From contig NZ_VJZD01000006.1 in the NCBI RefSeq assembly GCF_009377175.1, forward strand, positions 1-64,000: a DNA stretch of 64,000 nucleotides, read 5' to 3'. Positions 14,306 to 23,294 of this stretch are shown here, piece by piece. The notes beneath the pieces were generated by a model, which was not told the origin of the DNA, searched no databases, and saw nothing but the letters and a program-made list of their open reading frames with translations. Every line of letters begins with the position of its first letter. Within the stretch, counting starts at the first letter, position 1. Origin of the DNA: Streptomyces adustus. GTDB taxonomy: Bacteria; Actinomycetota; Actinomycetes; Streptomycetales; Streptomycetaceae. Position numbers and translations under genes: made by a program.

Positions 14306-15808
14306 ATGTTCACCACACAGGAGGAATGGGACCGCGGCTACGCCGACGGTCTCCGCTATCGCCGGCTCGGCGACAGCGAGCGCATGCTGCTGGCCACTCA
14401 CGCACCGGCGCCGGTCGAGGGACGGGCCCTAGACGTCGGCTGCGGGATCGGTGAGCTCGCGGCTCACCTGGCCGACCTCGGCTACTCCGTGGACGCCGTC
14501 GACTGGTCCGCGACCGCCCTCGCCGAAGCCGGCGCGCGCTACGGAGAGGCGGTCCGCTGGCTTCGCCTCGACATCGAGGGCGACGACCGGGGACCGCTGC
14601 ACGCCGACGGCTACGACCTGATCACCCTGCGATTCGTGGCTCCGTTCCTCAGCACCCGTGATCGCACCCTGCACGCTCTGGGCCACCGCCTGCGCCCCGG
14701 GGGCGCCCTCGTGGTCATCACACCGCTCGCCGCCGACGCCCCGGCCCGGCGGCGCGGCATCGCACTCGGCGAGGACGAACTCGCGGCATTGCAGAGCCGC
14801 TGGTCCACCGCCGAGCGCCACGACACGGAGGGGCTGGCCTTCATGCTCCTGCGCGGCCCGCTCCGGACCACGGTCCCGCAGGACAGCTCACCGGCCGGCG
14901 CCGTACCAAGCGGGGCGGCCAGCGCCCGAAGTGCCGAGCCCACCGGGGCCGCCGGGGCCGTCACCCCGCGGCAGCATCACTTCCATCTGTCGGGGCGCTA
15001 CTACGGTCAGGTCGAGTCGGGGCGAAAGACCGTCGAGGTACGCGTCGCCACCCCGGAGAAGGCCGCCGTCGCAGCCGGGGACACGATCGTCTTCCACGAC
15101 CGGGACAGCGGCCGGGAACTCGATGTCGTCGTGCGGCGGGTCACCCGGTACGACTCGTTCGAGGATCTCCTCGACACGGAGGAACCCGCACGTGTAGACC
15201 CCGACGCCGCCCGTGAGGAACTGCTCGTCGCGCTCCGCGGCATCTACCCGCCGGACCGACAGGCGCTGGGCCCGCTGGCCTTCGAGTTCGACCACCGTCC
15301 CGCGCGGCCCGGCCACTCCTTTCCGGTACCACCGTCGCAGTACGTGCAGACCGTGCCCCACCACACGGTGTACGGCTGCCTGTACGTACGCGACGAGCAC
15401 GACCGGCCCGTGCAGCTGCGCTCGGTGTACGGATCCCGGCAGTGGCAGTTCCCGGGCGGCAATCTCGACACCCAGTCGGAAGACCCGCTCCAGACCGCCC
15501 GGCGTGAGACCGTCGAGGAGACCGGGCTCGAACTGAGCCTGGAAACACCGAGGTTGCTCCTGACGCACTTCCTGCACGCCGGGTCCCGGCTGCCCCTGAA
15601 CAAGGTCGGCTTCATCTTCGACGGAGGGCGCCTCACCGCCGACCAGCTCCGTCGGATCCGCCTCGATCCTGCGGAGCACGACATGTGGGCCGTCCACGAC
15701 CTCGAAGAATGGCGGCAGTTGATGGAGCCGGGTGCGTTCACCCGTCTCGACGCCGTCGAACGCGCCCGGCTCGGCGAAGGCCCTGCCTACCTCTTCACAC
15801 ACACCTGA
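14306..15808 (+). CDS. Fusion protein: class I SAM methyltransferase - ASCH - NUDIX hydrolase
   Basis: A 500-residue cytoplasmic protein with three domains. Residues 1-185 are a class I methyltransferase (SAM loop LDVGCGIGEL at 42-51, acidic Asp in VDAVDW, motif near LRPGGALVVITP). A flexible Ala/Gly/Pro linker follows at 186-221. Residues 223-330 are an ASCH-type domain (FHLSGRYYGQVESGRKTVEVR, then AAGDTIVFHD), a fold related to PUA that binds RNA or nucleotides. Residues 350-500 are a NUDIX domain with the box running from GG384-385 to TARRETVEETGL; the box has one residue more than the classical spacing. ATG 14306 starts just before the domain; the frame extends upstream without coding character. 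Methyltransferase-NUDIX bifunctional proteins are known in Streptomyces; the substrate is not. Confidence 0.82.
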   Translation: MFTTQEEWDRGYADGLRYRRLGDSERMLLATHAPAPVEGRALDVGCGIGELAAHLADLGYSVDAVDWSATALAEAGARYGEAVRWLRLDIEGDDRGPLHADGYDLITLRFVAPFLSTRDRTLHALGHRLRPGGALVVITPLAADAPARRRGIALGEDELAALQSRWSTAERHDTEGLAFMLLRGPLRTTVPQDSSPAGAVPSGAASARSAEPTGAAGAVTPRQHHFHLSGRYYGQVESGRKTVEVRVATPEKAAVAAGDTIVFHDRDSGRELDVVVRRVTRYDSFEDLLDTEEPARVDPDAAREELLVALRGIYPPDRQALGPLAFEFDHRPARPGHSFPVPPSQYVQTVPHHTVYGCLYVRDEHDRPVQLRSVYGSRQWQFPGGNLDTQSEDPLQTARRETVEETGLELSLETPRLLLTHFLHAGSRLPLNKVGFIFDGGRLTADQLRRIRLDPAEHDMWAVHDLEEWRQLMEPGAFTRLDAVERARLGEGPAYLFTHT

Positions 15809-15844
15809 ACCGGATCGCACCGACCACGAAGGAGACGCAACACC

Positions 15845-16393
15845 GTGACCGCCGACGACATCGACACCCAGGTCCGGCTCACCCACTCCCATCCGCCGCC
15901 CGCACGCCTTTCCAGTCGCCCCCGCACCACCCGGCCCCCGGTACCGCACGCGGCCGTCGGTGTCGGTGTGGTGCTGCTCGGCGAGCATGGCGTGCTGCTG
16001 GGCCGCCATCGGCGCGGCACCTTTGAACTGCCCGGCGGCACCGTCGAGGCCGGGGAGTCCTTCGAGGCGACGGCGGTCCGTGAACTCGCCGAGGAGACCG
16101 GTCTGGTTGCCCGCCCCGACGACGTCAGCCTCCTGGGGACGCTGGTCGACCACGTCGACGGTGTCGTACGGGTCACCGTGGGCGCCCTGGTGCACGCCTG
16201 GCAGGGGCAACCGGCCACGCAGCCGGACGAGCGCGTCGGCGACTGGAAGTGGTATCCCCTGGACCGGCTGCCCGACGGCCTGTTCGTGTGCAGCGCTCAG
16301 ATCCTCACCGCCTGGCGTCCCGGCCTGCCCGTCGACCATGCACCCGCGCACTTCACCCCCTTCGCTTCCCCCGCACCCCGGTCCACGCTCTAG
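15845..16393 (+). CDS. NUDIX hydrolase
   Basis: A 182-residue phosphohydrolase. A basic, proline-rich N-terminal tail of about 34 residues precedes the fold. The NUDIX box is complete: GG at 64-65, Glu71, Arg79-Glu80, Glu83-Glu84 and Gly86, in the usual GX5EX7REUXEEXGU spacing. Members remove a nucleoside- or other phosphate-linked group; the substrate cannot be told. GTG 15845 is preceded by a near-perfect AAGGAG site. It follows the fusion gene by 36 bases and is probably co-transcribed, so two NUDIX activities are made together. Confidence 0.86.
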   Translation: MTADDIDTQVRLTHSHPPPARLSSRPRTTRPPVPHAAVGVGVVLLGEHGVLLGRHRRGTFELPGGTVEAGESFEATAVRELAEETGLVARPDDVSLLGTLVDHVDGVVRVTVGALVHAWQGQPATQPDERVGDWKWYPLDRLPDGLFVCSAQILTAWRPGLPVDHAPAHFTPFASPAPRSTL

Positions 16394-16421
16394 GCGAACG
16401 ACCTCGCCTGACAGCCGACGA

Positions 16422-16556
16422 GGCATCGAGCAAGGCGAGGACGGCGCCTTCGTCCTGCACGCGGAGATCCTTCCCGGCACCGAGGCGCAGATCCGCTTCC
16501 CCGACGGCACCCGCACCACCGTCGGCCCGGCACTCATATGTTCCGCAGTCCACTGA
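16422..16556 (+). pseudogene. Possible C-terminal remnant of a GH78-type rhamnosidase
   Basis: About 44 codons reading GIEQGEDGAFVLHAEILPG and then TEAQIRFPDGTRTTVG before a stop at 16556. The alternation of strands with PGT and PDGT turns is like the C-terminal beta-sandwich of alpha-L-rhamnosidases. There is no start codon or ribosome site of its own. A full GH78 gene lies 1.6 kb to the right. The match rests on pattern only. Confidence 0.25.
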
Positions 16557-16596
16557 CCTGAGACACCCGCGATCGCCGGTGCCACGGCGGCCTCAG

Positions 16597-17691
16597 CTAC
16601 CAGATCAGGCACCAGTAGACGCCGTAGTGACCGATCCCGATCCGACCGCCGTGCGGCACCAGCCACGGGTTGGGCCGTCCGACGGCCGCCAGCGAGCACA
16701 CCGGGTCGCCTACCGCTCCGGCCGCGGCCATCCGTCGGGCGGCGGCCATCGCCGCCGAGGACGTGACCCAGGTCGTCGTCGCTCCGGCCATGGCCGACGG
16801 CTTCGGTGCCGTCGGCGCGGCCGTTCGGGTGGGCGCGGAGGTGGGTGTCGGTTCGACCGTTCGGGTGGGGGTGGCAGCAGGCATCCGGGGCGGAGTCGGC
16901 GCGGCGGTGGACGGGCTCGGTCGCGTCGTCGGCGACGGCGGCCGAGGTGAGACCGGCACAGTGGTGGGCGTCGCGCTCCGGTACGGCGTCACGCCCGGTG
17001 TGTACCCGGCACTCGGGGCGGTCGTGATCAGCGGTGGAGTCGGCCGGACAACGGTCGGCGCCGGTGGAACGGCCAGGGGGACCGGCCCGGTGGTGGTCGG
17101 TGCCGGCGGAACGACCAGGGGGACCGGCCCGGTGGTGGTCGGCACCGGTGGAACGACGAACGGGACCGGCCTGGTCGGAGTCCTGGTCGGTGCCGGCGGA
17201 ACGACGAGCGGGACCGGAGCGGTGGTGCTCGCTGCCGGTGGAACGACCGGCGGGACCGGCCTGGTCCCGGTCGGCACCGGTGGCACAGCCAACAGAACCG
17301 GCCCGGTGCTGGTCGCTGCCGGTGGAACAACCGTTGGCACAGGCCTGACCCCGGTCGGCACCGGCGGCACGACCAACGGGACCGGTCCGGTCGTGGTCGC
17401 TGCCGGTGGGATGCCTGGCGGGACCGGTTGCCGATTGGTCGGCGTCGACCGGGGCGTCGTCGCGCCGGTCGGCGTGCGGGCCGGTGAGCTGGAGGGCTTC
17501 TGCTCGGGCTTCCGGGTGGGCACGGGGCTCAACGACGGCAGGGACAGGATTCCGGAGCGCGACGGCGTCGGGTGAGGTGTTCCGCCGCCGGACGACACCA
17601 GTGCCCAGATCCCGTAGCCGCCCACGGCCAGCAACGCCGCGCCGCCCGCGATCCATGGGGCCTTTCGCGCTGGGCGCCGGTGCCGATTCAT
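16597..17691 (-). CDS. Membrane-anchored proline-rich tandem-repeat protein
   Basis: A 364-residue protein of no recognised family. A basic start (MNRHRRPARK) is followed by one membrane helix at residues 12-32. Residues 40-92 are a Pro/Ser/Thr linker. Residues 95-222 hold nine copies of a 15-residue unit of the type PPAPTTTGPVPLVVP (one copy has 17), then further Pro/Thr-rich sequence. The last 60 residues are different: an alanine-rich helix, then DPVCSLAAVGRPNPWLVPHGG ending GVYWCLIW, a small domain with two cysteines. The repeat would form an extended rod that carries the terminal domain across the cell wall. ATG 17691 is the first good start. The GC-rich repeat DNA may vary in copy number. 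Confidence 0.65.
   Translation of the reverse strand: MNRHRRPARKAPWIAGGAALLAVGGYGIWALVSSGGGTPHPTPSRSGILSLPSLSPVPTRKPEQKPSSSPARTPTGATTPRSTPTNRQPVPPGIPPAATTTGPVPLVVPPVPTGVRPVPTVVPPAATSTGPVLLAVPPVPTGTRPVPPVVPPAASTTAPVPLVVPPAPTRTPTRPVPFVVPPVPTTTGPVPLVVPPAPTTTGPVPLAVPPAPTVVRPTPPLITTAPSAGYTPGVTPYRSATPTTVPVSPRPPSPTTRPSPSTAAPTPPRMPAATPTRTVEPTPTSAPTRTAAPTAPKPSAMAGATTTWVTSSAAMAAARRMAAAGAVGDPVCSLAAVGRPNPWLVPHGGRIGIGHYGVYWCLIW
17026..17409 (-). repeat. 45-base minisatellite coding for the proline-rich repeat
   Basis: Nine tandem units, eight of 45 bases and one of 51, encode PPxPTTTGPVPLVVP-like repeats. Units vary at several codons but keep the CCG/GTC pattern. Such arrays change length by slippage or recombination. 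Confidence 0.7.
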
Positions 17692-17885
17692 GATTCTCAC
17701 TGTCCAACCGATCACCGACGGCCTCAACCGGGGACCTGCCCCGGTTACCGGCGAGGAAGTGGACGGTTACGCCGACGGGGCCTCGTTCCCGACGCTCACG
17801 GCAGCGGGCCGCTGCATGGCGCAGGCGCGACACGGACTCGCGCCACCCGGGAATCGCGCCGGTCAAGCGCCCGATCAACCTCCGA

Positions 17886-17902
17886 AATTGAACGATTCAA
17901 TT
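17886..17902 (+). promoter_or_regulatory. Operator-like palindrome upstream of the rhamnosidase
   Basis: AATTGAACGATTCAATT is a perfect inverted repeat of seven bases with a CGA centre, in an unusually AT-rich stretch about 250 bases before the rhamnosidase start. A second, shorter palindrome (17962-17972) lies 60 bases closer. The TGAA...TTCA form is common for LacI-type regulators of sugar catabolism. Confidence 0.45.
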
Positions 17903-18028
17903 CACGTACTCCCGCCTTGCCGAGATCCACATCCTTCTTTTCTGCCGATAAAACCTGATTGAAACATTGTTTGAACGGTCGGCCGAGGCTACGGTGCAGA
18001 CGCCTTGCTGAAACGAATCAACGCCGAA

Positions 18029-18057
18029 CGCGCCCACCCCTGCCAGGGATGGGCGCG
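18029..18057 (+). terminator. Strong leader hairpin before the rhamnosidase
   Basis: CGCGCCCA (18029-18036) pairs with TGGGCGCG (18050-18057); inside it CCCT pairs with AGGG, with one mismatch between the stems. The hairpin is 96 bases before the ATG at 18153. It could be an attenuator or insulator in the leader. Confidence 0.4.
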
Positions 18058-18152
18058 CACCGCAGCCGGGCCGCGCGACGGCGTGCCGGTCGATCCGCAC
18101 GCCTGCGTAGTGACGGCCTCACCCTGTCCCGTTCCGAAGAGGAGACTTGCGC

Positions 18153-21100
18153 ATGTCCGAAGGTGCTCTCAGTCGCAGGCAGGTCGTCGGTGTGGGAGGC
18201 GCCCTGGCCGCCGGGATGGCGCTGCCCCTGGCGAGCCGGCAAACCGCCTCGGCCGACAACCAGAACAAGCCCACCACCGGCGGGAATCCGGGCTCGTCCG
18301 AGCCCCGTGCGCTCCAGGTCAACTCGATGACCGCGCCGCTCGGTACGCAGACGGCGCCACGCTTCGGCTGGCAGCCGGCCGCGGCACTTCAGACGGCCTA
18401 CGAAGTGCAGGTCGGCACCAGAGCCGGGCGGAGCGATCTGTGGTCGTCCGGAAAGGTCAAGAGCTCCAACAGCACCGAGGTCGTCTACCGGGGCAAGCCG
18501 CTGGCGTCGCAGAGCGACTACCACTGGCGGGTGCGGACCTGGGACGAGCACGGCAAGGCGTCCGACTGGAGCGAGAGCTCGCTCTGGGAGACCGGACTGT
18601 TCACCGAGAAGGACTGGAGCGGGGCCCATTGGATCGGCGGCCGCCCCGAACAGGACCATGACTGGACGGACTTCACCGAGACCGTGGTCTTCCGCGGCGG
18701 GTCCGCCCCGGCGACGGGCCTGATCCTGCTCTTCCGCGCCGAACCCATCGGCAAGACCTGGGGCGAGGCTCTGTCCTGGACCATACGCAGGACCGGCACC
18801 GCCTTCGAACTCGTCATGACCACCAAGCACTACGCGGGCAACACGTGGGTCGACGACGGGACCACAGAGCCCGACTGGGGCGTCAACCACTACGACCCCC
18901 AGAGCGAGACCAACCCCACCGCGGTCGGAACCAGAAGCGTGGCCATCGCGACCGTCGCGCTGCCCGACGCGGCCGGCCTCACCGCCGCGACCTGGGACTC
19001 CCAGGACCACACGGTGACCGTCTCCGTCACCGGCCTGACGGTGACCACCACCGTGAACGGCGTCGAGGTCGACACCCGCACCCTTCAGGGCGACCAGATC
19101 CGCCGGCACGGCACCATCGGCTTCGGTGCGAACACCTCGGCCACCGTGCGAAGCGTGAAGGTCAGGGGAAGCGGAGCGCGCGACTTCTCGGCCGACCTCC
19201 GGGAGGGCGCCAACCCGTTCGAGAGCGGCATCGGCACCACCGGCGGCCTGACTTTCGTCGGCAAGAACGCGATGCTGCCCATCGCCAACCCCTCCGCGCT
19301 CCTGCGCAAGCCCGTGTCGCTGCCCAGGGGCCGTATCGCCTCGGCGCGCCTCCACGTCAGCGGCGCGGGCTGCTTCACCTTCACCGTCAACGGCCGGCTC
19401 CTGACCACCGACGGGAAGCAGCCCGCGGCGGACGGCGGCAACGTCCCCCGTCTGCTGAGCGACCACAGCACCTACGACCGCACCGTCCTGTACGACACGT
19501 TCGACGTCACCGACAGCCTGCGGGCCGGACACGAGAACGTGCTGGCCGCCGAACTCGGACGCGGCTGGTACGGCCTGACCACTCCGTGCGAGTGGTTCTG
19601 GAACCTCGCCCCCTACGTCGGCGCGCCCAGACTGCGGGCCAAGCTCGTCGTCACCTATGAGGACCGCTCCCCCGTGACGGTCACCACCGGGCCGGCCTGG
19701 CAGACCGCCGACGGTCCGACCCTGTTCGACTCGGTCTACAGCGGTGAGAAGTACGACGCCCGGCGGGCCGCGGAACTCGGCGACTGGCGCCTGGCCGACT
19801 ACCGCCGCCCCGGCGACTGGCAGGCCGCCACCGTGATGATCTCTCCCGGAAGCTGCTCCGGCCCCTCCCCGGAGTACCACGGCCCGCTCCCCGCCACGAA
19901 GGTGCCCGCCGGGTTCACGGCAGCCACCGTCCGCGCCCACGAGGCGGAACCCGTCCTGGTGAACCGGACCCTTCAGGCGCAGGCGATCAACGAGACCTCA
20001 CCCGGGTCCGGCGTCTGGGTCGTGGACTTCGGCCAGATCATGACCGGCTTCGTCACCGTCGACTTCACCGGTCTGCCCCGGTCCGCCGAGGGAAACACGG
20101 TCCGCATGCGCGGCGGCAACAGCGTCACCGGAAGCGGCACCGCGGCTTCGCCTTACGTGGTCGCCGAGGAGAACAACTTCCACGACGCCAACCTCCAGAC
20201 CAACTACTACACCTGCAGCAGCGCCGCCGAGCAGCGCTGGGAACCGCAGTTCGGACACTTCGGATTCCGCTACCTCGAGGTCCGCAACGTCGAGGCGGTG
20301 CTCGGCCGCGGCCTGAGCCTCCAGCGCGACGCAAGGCTGTTCACCGTCAACGTCGCCCGCTCCGGTTTCGCCCGCACCGGTACGTTCACCACCGACAACG
20401 CGCTCATCAACCGTATCCAGAGCAACCTCGAGTGGGCCGAGCAGAACAACCTCGTCCAGAAGCCGACCGACACGCCCTCCCGGGAGAAGAACGGCTGGAC
20501 CGGCGACACCATGGCCAGCTCCGAGTCCCAGTGCCTGACCTGGGACGTCAACGCGGCCCTCACCAAATACCTGCGCAGCTTCCCCGACGGACAGATCTCC
20601 ACCGGCCAGCTCCCCATGATCCTTCCGGCGGCCAAGGGCGGATACGGCTACGACCGGACCCCGGGCTGGAACTTCACCTGGAAGGCCGTTCCCGCCTGGG
20701 ACTCGGCGTACTTCGTCATCCCGTGGGAACTGCGCAAGTACTACGGCAACAGCGTTCTGTTCGAGGAGCTCTACGACCACCAGGACGCGCTCCTGGCCAC
20801 CTACGAGAAGCTCTTCACCGCGGACAACAACTACAAGTTCACCGCTGCTCTCGGCGCCTACTCCGGAGCCGAGAGCGCCGGCAGCAACGCCGTCATCAGC
20901 CTCGCCTTCTACGTCCACTTCTGCGACTACATGGTCGAGATCGGCACCCTCCTCGGCCGGACCGAGCGGGCCTCCCACTACAAGGACCTCGCCAGGACCC
21001 TGCGCAAGGCGTTCGTCACCAACTACTGGAACGCCACCAGTAATTCCTTCGACCAGGGCAGCCTCTCCAGCGAGAACGCGATGGCCGTCGCCTTCGACCT

Positions 21101-21815
21101 CGTCCCCGGCCGCGACCTGGCCGCCGACGATCCCCGGTACCTCTCCGGCGCCAGGACCGTCGCCGAGAACGAGGCGGCCCTCGCCAAGTTCTGCGCCGAC
21201 CGCATCGTCAACGCCGACCACCACATCCAGAGCGACATGTACGGCTCGCGCTACGAGTACAACATCCTCTCGGACCACGGCTACACCGACGTCCTCCTCA
21301 AGGCGGTCACCGTCGCCACGGCCCCCTCGTACGCCAGCCAGATCGCCCAGGGAGCCACCTCCCTGTGGGAGAGCTGGTCCGGCGGTTCCCTCAACCACCA
21401 CTACCGCAGCCTGGTCGCCACCTGGTTCTACCAGAGCCTGGCCGGCATCCGGCCGACGAGCGACGCGTACGAAACCGTGCGGATCCGGCCCTACATCCCG
21501 TCGGTCCCTGTCAACAGCAGGGTCCCGGCCGCCACCGCCGACACGGACCTGAGCCCCGCGACCCTGGACCGCGTCGCGGCATCCATCGACACGGTGCGCG
21601 GTGAGGTCGCCTCCGGTTGGTCCCGCCGTCCCGACGGTCGCATCACCTTGAAGGTGACGGTGCCCACCAACACCACCGCCGAGCTGTGGGTGCCGACCCA
21701 GGGCAGGTCCGTCGACGCACCGCGCGGAGTCGAGCTCCTGCGCTCCGACACCGCCGGCGGAGCCTCGTACCAGGTCTACACGGCGACCGCGGGCACGTAC
21801 ACGTTCAACGCCTGA
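18153..21815 (+). CDS. Secreted alpha-L-rhamnosidase (glycoside hydrolase family 78)
   Basis: A 1220-residue secreted enzyme that removes terminal L-rhamnose from plant glycosides or polysaccharides. The Tat motif SRRQVVG (residues 7-13) and following alanine-rich helix form the signal peptide. N-terminal beta-sandwich domains follow (APRFGWQP, AYEVQVGTRA, SDYHWRVRTWDEHG). Around residue 180-350 an extra insert (TVTVSVTGLTVTTTVNGVEV) looks like a concanavalin-like module. The catalytic (alpha/alpha)6 barrel carries DTPSREKNGWTGD at 773-785, with Glu778 as the expected general acid, and Glu1073 in LWESW as the expected general base. ATG 18153 has an AGGAG eight bases before it. It appears to be monocistronic. 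Confidence 0.9.
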   Translation: MSEGALSRRQVVGVGGALAAGMALPLASRQTASADNQNKPTTGGNPGSSEPRALQVNSMTAPLGTQTAPRFGWQPAAALQTAYEVQVGTRAGRSDLWSSGKVKSSNSTEVVYRGKPLASQSDYHWRVRTWDEHGKASDWSESSLWETGLFTEKDWSGAHWIGGRPEQDHDWTDFTETVVFRGGSAPATGLILLFRAEPIGKTWGEALSWTIRRTGTAFELVMTTKHYAGNTWVDDGTTEPDWGVNHYDPQSETNPTAVGTRSVAIATVALPDAAGLTAATWDSQDHTVTVSVTGLTVTTTVNGVEVDTRTLQGDQIRRHGTIGFGANTSATVRSVKVRGSGARDFSADLREGANPFESGIGTTGGLTFVGKNAMLPIANPSALLRKPVSLPRGRIASARLHVSGAGCFTFTVNGRLLTTDGKQPAADGGNVPRLLSDHSTYDRTVLYDTFDVTDSLRAGHENVLAAELGRGWYGLTTPCEWFWNLAPYVGAPRLRAKLVVTYEDRSPVTVTTGPAWQTADGPTLFDSVYSGEKYDARRAAELGDWRLADYRRPGDWQAATVMISPGSCSGPSPEYHGPLPATKVPAGFTAATVRAHEAEPVLVNRTLQAQAINETSPGSGVWVVDFGQIMTGFVTVDFTGLPRSAEGNTVRMRGGNSVTGSGTAASPYVVAEENNFHDANLQTNYYTCSSAAEQRWEPQFGHFGFRYLEVRNVEAVLGRGLSLQRDARLFTVNVARSGFARTGTFTTDNALINRIQSNLEWAEQNNLVQKPTDTPSREKNGWTGDTMASSESQCLTWDVNAALTKYLRSFPDGQISTGQLPMILPAAKGGYGYDRTPGWNFTWKAVPAWDSAYFVIPWELRKYYGNSVLFEELYDHQDALLATYEKLFTADNNYKFTAALGAYSGAESAGSNAVISLAFYVHFCDYMVEIGTLLGRTERASHYKDLARTLRKAFVTNYWNATSNSFDQGSLSSENAMAVAFDLVPGRDLAADDPRYLSGARTVAENEAALAKFCADRIVNADHHIQSDMYGSRYEYNILSDHGYTDVLLKAVTVATAPSYASQIAQGATSLWESWSGGSLNHHYRSLVATWFYQSLAGIRPTSDAYETVRIRPYIPSVPVNSRVPAATADTDLSPATLDRVAASIDTVRGEVASGWSRRPDGRITLKVTVPTNTTAELWVPTQGRSVDAPRGVELLRSDTAGGASYQVYTATAGTYTFNA

Positions 21816-21983
21816 CGCCCCGCGGAGCGGCAGGGGCCGGGCCCACCCCCGTACGGCTACTTGGAGTGGCCGTTGACATACTCATCGTGACTATGCTGTC
21901 GCGTGGCGTCGATCTCGCGGCGCCACGCGGACGGGACCGGGCATTCCGGTCGGTCCGCGACAGACGCAAGGAGTCAACCGAAC

Positions 21984-23243
21984 ATGTCGATCCCTGTCGT
22001 CGACGTCTGGGGTCAGGTCTCCCCCATGGCCCGCTCCTCGTTTCCCCCCGCACCCGAACCGCACGAAGAATGGACCCTCGCCGGCGGAACGGCCTGGGTG
22101 TATTACAGCCCGCTGAACCGCAGGCAGCTCGTCAGGCCCGTCATCCTCTCCGACGGCTTCTCCGGCGGGTCGAGCGACCTCGACCAGCTCTGGCACGGCC
22201 TGGAGGAGAACGGCGAGTACCGCTTCATCTCCGAACTCCACGCGACCGGCCGAGACGTGATCATTCTCGGCTACACCGACCGCACGGCGTCGATCACGAA
22301 CAACGCCGACGCCGTCATCGACTGTATCCGCCGGGCCCTCGCCGAGCGCGTGGGCCGGGCGAAGCTGGCCGTGGGCGGATTCAGCATGGGCGGACTGGTC
22401 ACCCGCTACGCGCTGGCCAGGATGGAGCAGGACCCCTCGATGCCCGACCACGAGACGTCCCTGTACTTCTCCTACGACACCCCCCATCAGGGTGCCTGGT
22501 TCCCCATCGCCCTCCAGGCCTTCACGCACTACTCGACGGACAAGTGGGGGGACTCCCCCGGCGTGGGCCCCCTCCTGCGCCAGCTCTCCGGGCTGCTCAA
22601 CAGCCCCGCCGCACGACAGATGGCGCGCTGGCACATCGAGAAGGTCGGCGCCACCCCGACGCAGGCACCCGAGCGTGTGGCGTTCCTCAAGAAGCTCGAC
22701 GAGCTCGGCGGATGGCCGCGCAACGTCCGCAAGATCGGTGTCGCCAACGGCGTGGCCACCGGCAAGGGCAACGGCGTGAAGCCCGCCGCGACGGCGGTGC
22801 GGTGCGACGGCGGCACGCTGCACGACACCTGGCTCAAGACCCAGGCACAGGGCGACCAGGTCGTCGCGCGGCTGGAGAAGACGGACGACGCGCCGACATC
22901 GGTCCGCACCAGCGGGCTGCCCGAGATCGACGGCGCTCCCGGAGGCCTGTTCACCGTGCCGTCCCCCGCGGGCGACACCGGCAGCTTCGGCCTGGCCGCG
23001 GCCCTCATGACGCTGCTCGGCAACACCCTGGACCCGGGCGTGATCAGCACGTCCTGCTTCATCCCCAGCATCAGCGCCGTCGACGCCGGTGACATCGGCG
23101 ACCAGCAGGCGCTCCACCGCCCGATCAGCCCCGAGCACAGCGCGCTCGACGCCATGATGTGCGCCGGCCGCAACGAGGGACACACCTCCATGACCGAGGA
23201 ACTCGGGGCATGGATCGTCAACGAGATCGTCGCCTGCGGCTGA
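21984..23243 (+). CDS. Alpha/beta hydrolase, lipase-like
   Basis: A 419-residue hydrolase without an obvious signal peptide. The nucleophile elbow is GGFSMGG with Ser134, following a Rossmann-like strand RAKLAVGGF; an earlier VILSDGFSGGSS provides the oxyanion region, and the YDTPHQGAWFPI stretch is typical of lipases of the PGAP1/PE-PPE type. The C-terminal His of the triad is probably in NEGHTSM. The substrate is likely a lipid or other ester. ATG 21984 has AAGGAG 11 bases upstream. A strong terminator follows. Confidence 0.72.
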   Translation: MSIPVVDVWGQVSPMARSSFPPAPEPHEEWTLAGGTAWVYYSPLNRRQLVRPVILSDGFSGGSSDLDQLWHGLEENGEYRFISELHATGRDVIILGYTDRTASITNNADAVIDCIRRALAERVGRAKLAVGGFSMGGLVTRYALARMEQDPSMPDHETSLYFSYDTPHQGAWFPIALQAFTHYSTDKWGDSPGVGPLLRQLSGLLNSPAARQMARWHIEKVGATPTQAPERVAFLKKLDELGGWPRNVRKIGVANGVATGKGNGVKPAATAVRCDGGTLHDTWLKTQAQGDQVVARLEKTDDAPTSVRTSGLPEIDGAPGGLFTVPSPAGDTGSFGLAAALMTLLGNTLDPGVISTSCFIPSISAVDAGDIGDQQALHRPISPEHSALDAMMCAGRNEGHTSMTEELGAWIVNEIVACG

Positions 23244-23256
23244 CCCCCGGGTGACC

Positions 23257-23294
23257 GGGGTGGGCGGGCCTACAACCGACAGCCCGCCCACCCC
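23257..23294 (+). terminator. Hairpin terminator after the lipase-like gene
   Basis: GGGGTGGGCGGGC (23257-23269) pairs over 13 bases without mismatch with GCCCGCCCACCCC (23282-23294); the loop has 12 bases. It begins 13 bases after the stop codon. Confidence 0.78.

Larger units (their letters stand above)
17692..18152. other. 461-base divergent intergenic region with several palindromes
   Basis: No gene supported. It separates the proline-rich gene (minus) from the rhamnosidase gene (plus). Contents: hairpin AACCGGGG-ACCTG-CCCCGGTT (17726-17746); an AT-rich patch (17880-17980) with palindromes AATTGAA-CGA-TTCAATT (17886-17902) and AAACA-T-TGTTT (17962-17972); and a strong hairpin CGCGCCCA/TGGGCGCG with an inner CCCT/AGGG stem (18029-18057). 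The AT-rich patch is the likely rhamnosidase promoter and the palindromes look like operators. Confidence 0.5.

Noticed and set aside
17026..17409. Regular 45-base repeats that could suggest a CRISPR array
   Set aside because: The units are contiguous, in frame and code for a proline-rich protein; there are no spacers or cas genes.
17959..18330. Small open frame running through the rhamnosidase leader, possible leader peptide
   Set aside because: Arg-rich composition without start-site support; it runs into the real gene in another frame.
21873..21897. TTGACA and TATGCT before the lipase-like gene, resembling a promoter
   Set aside because: The spacer is only 13 bases, too short for a normal sigma-70 type promoter.
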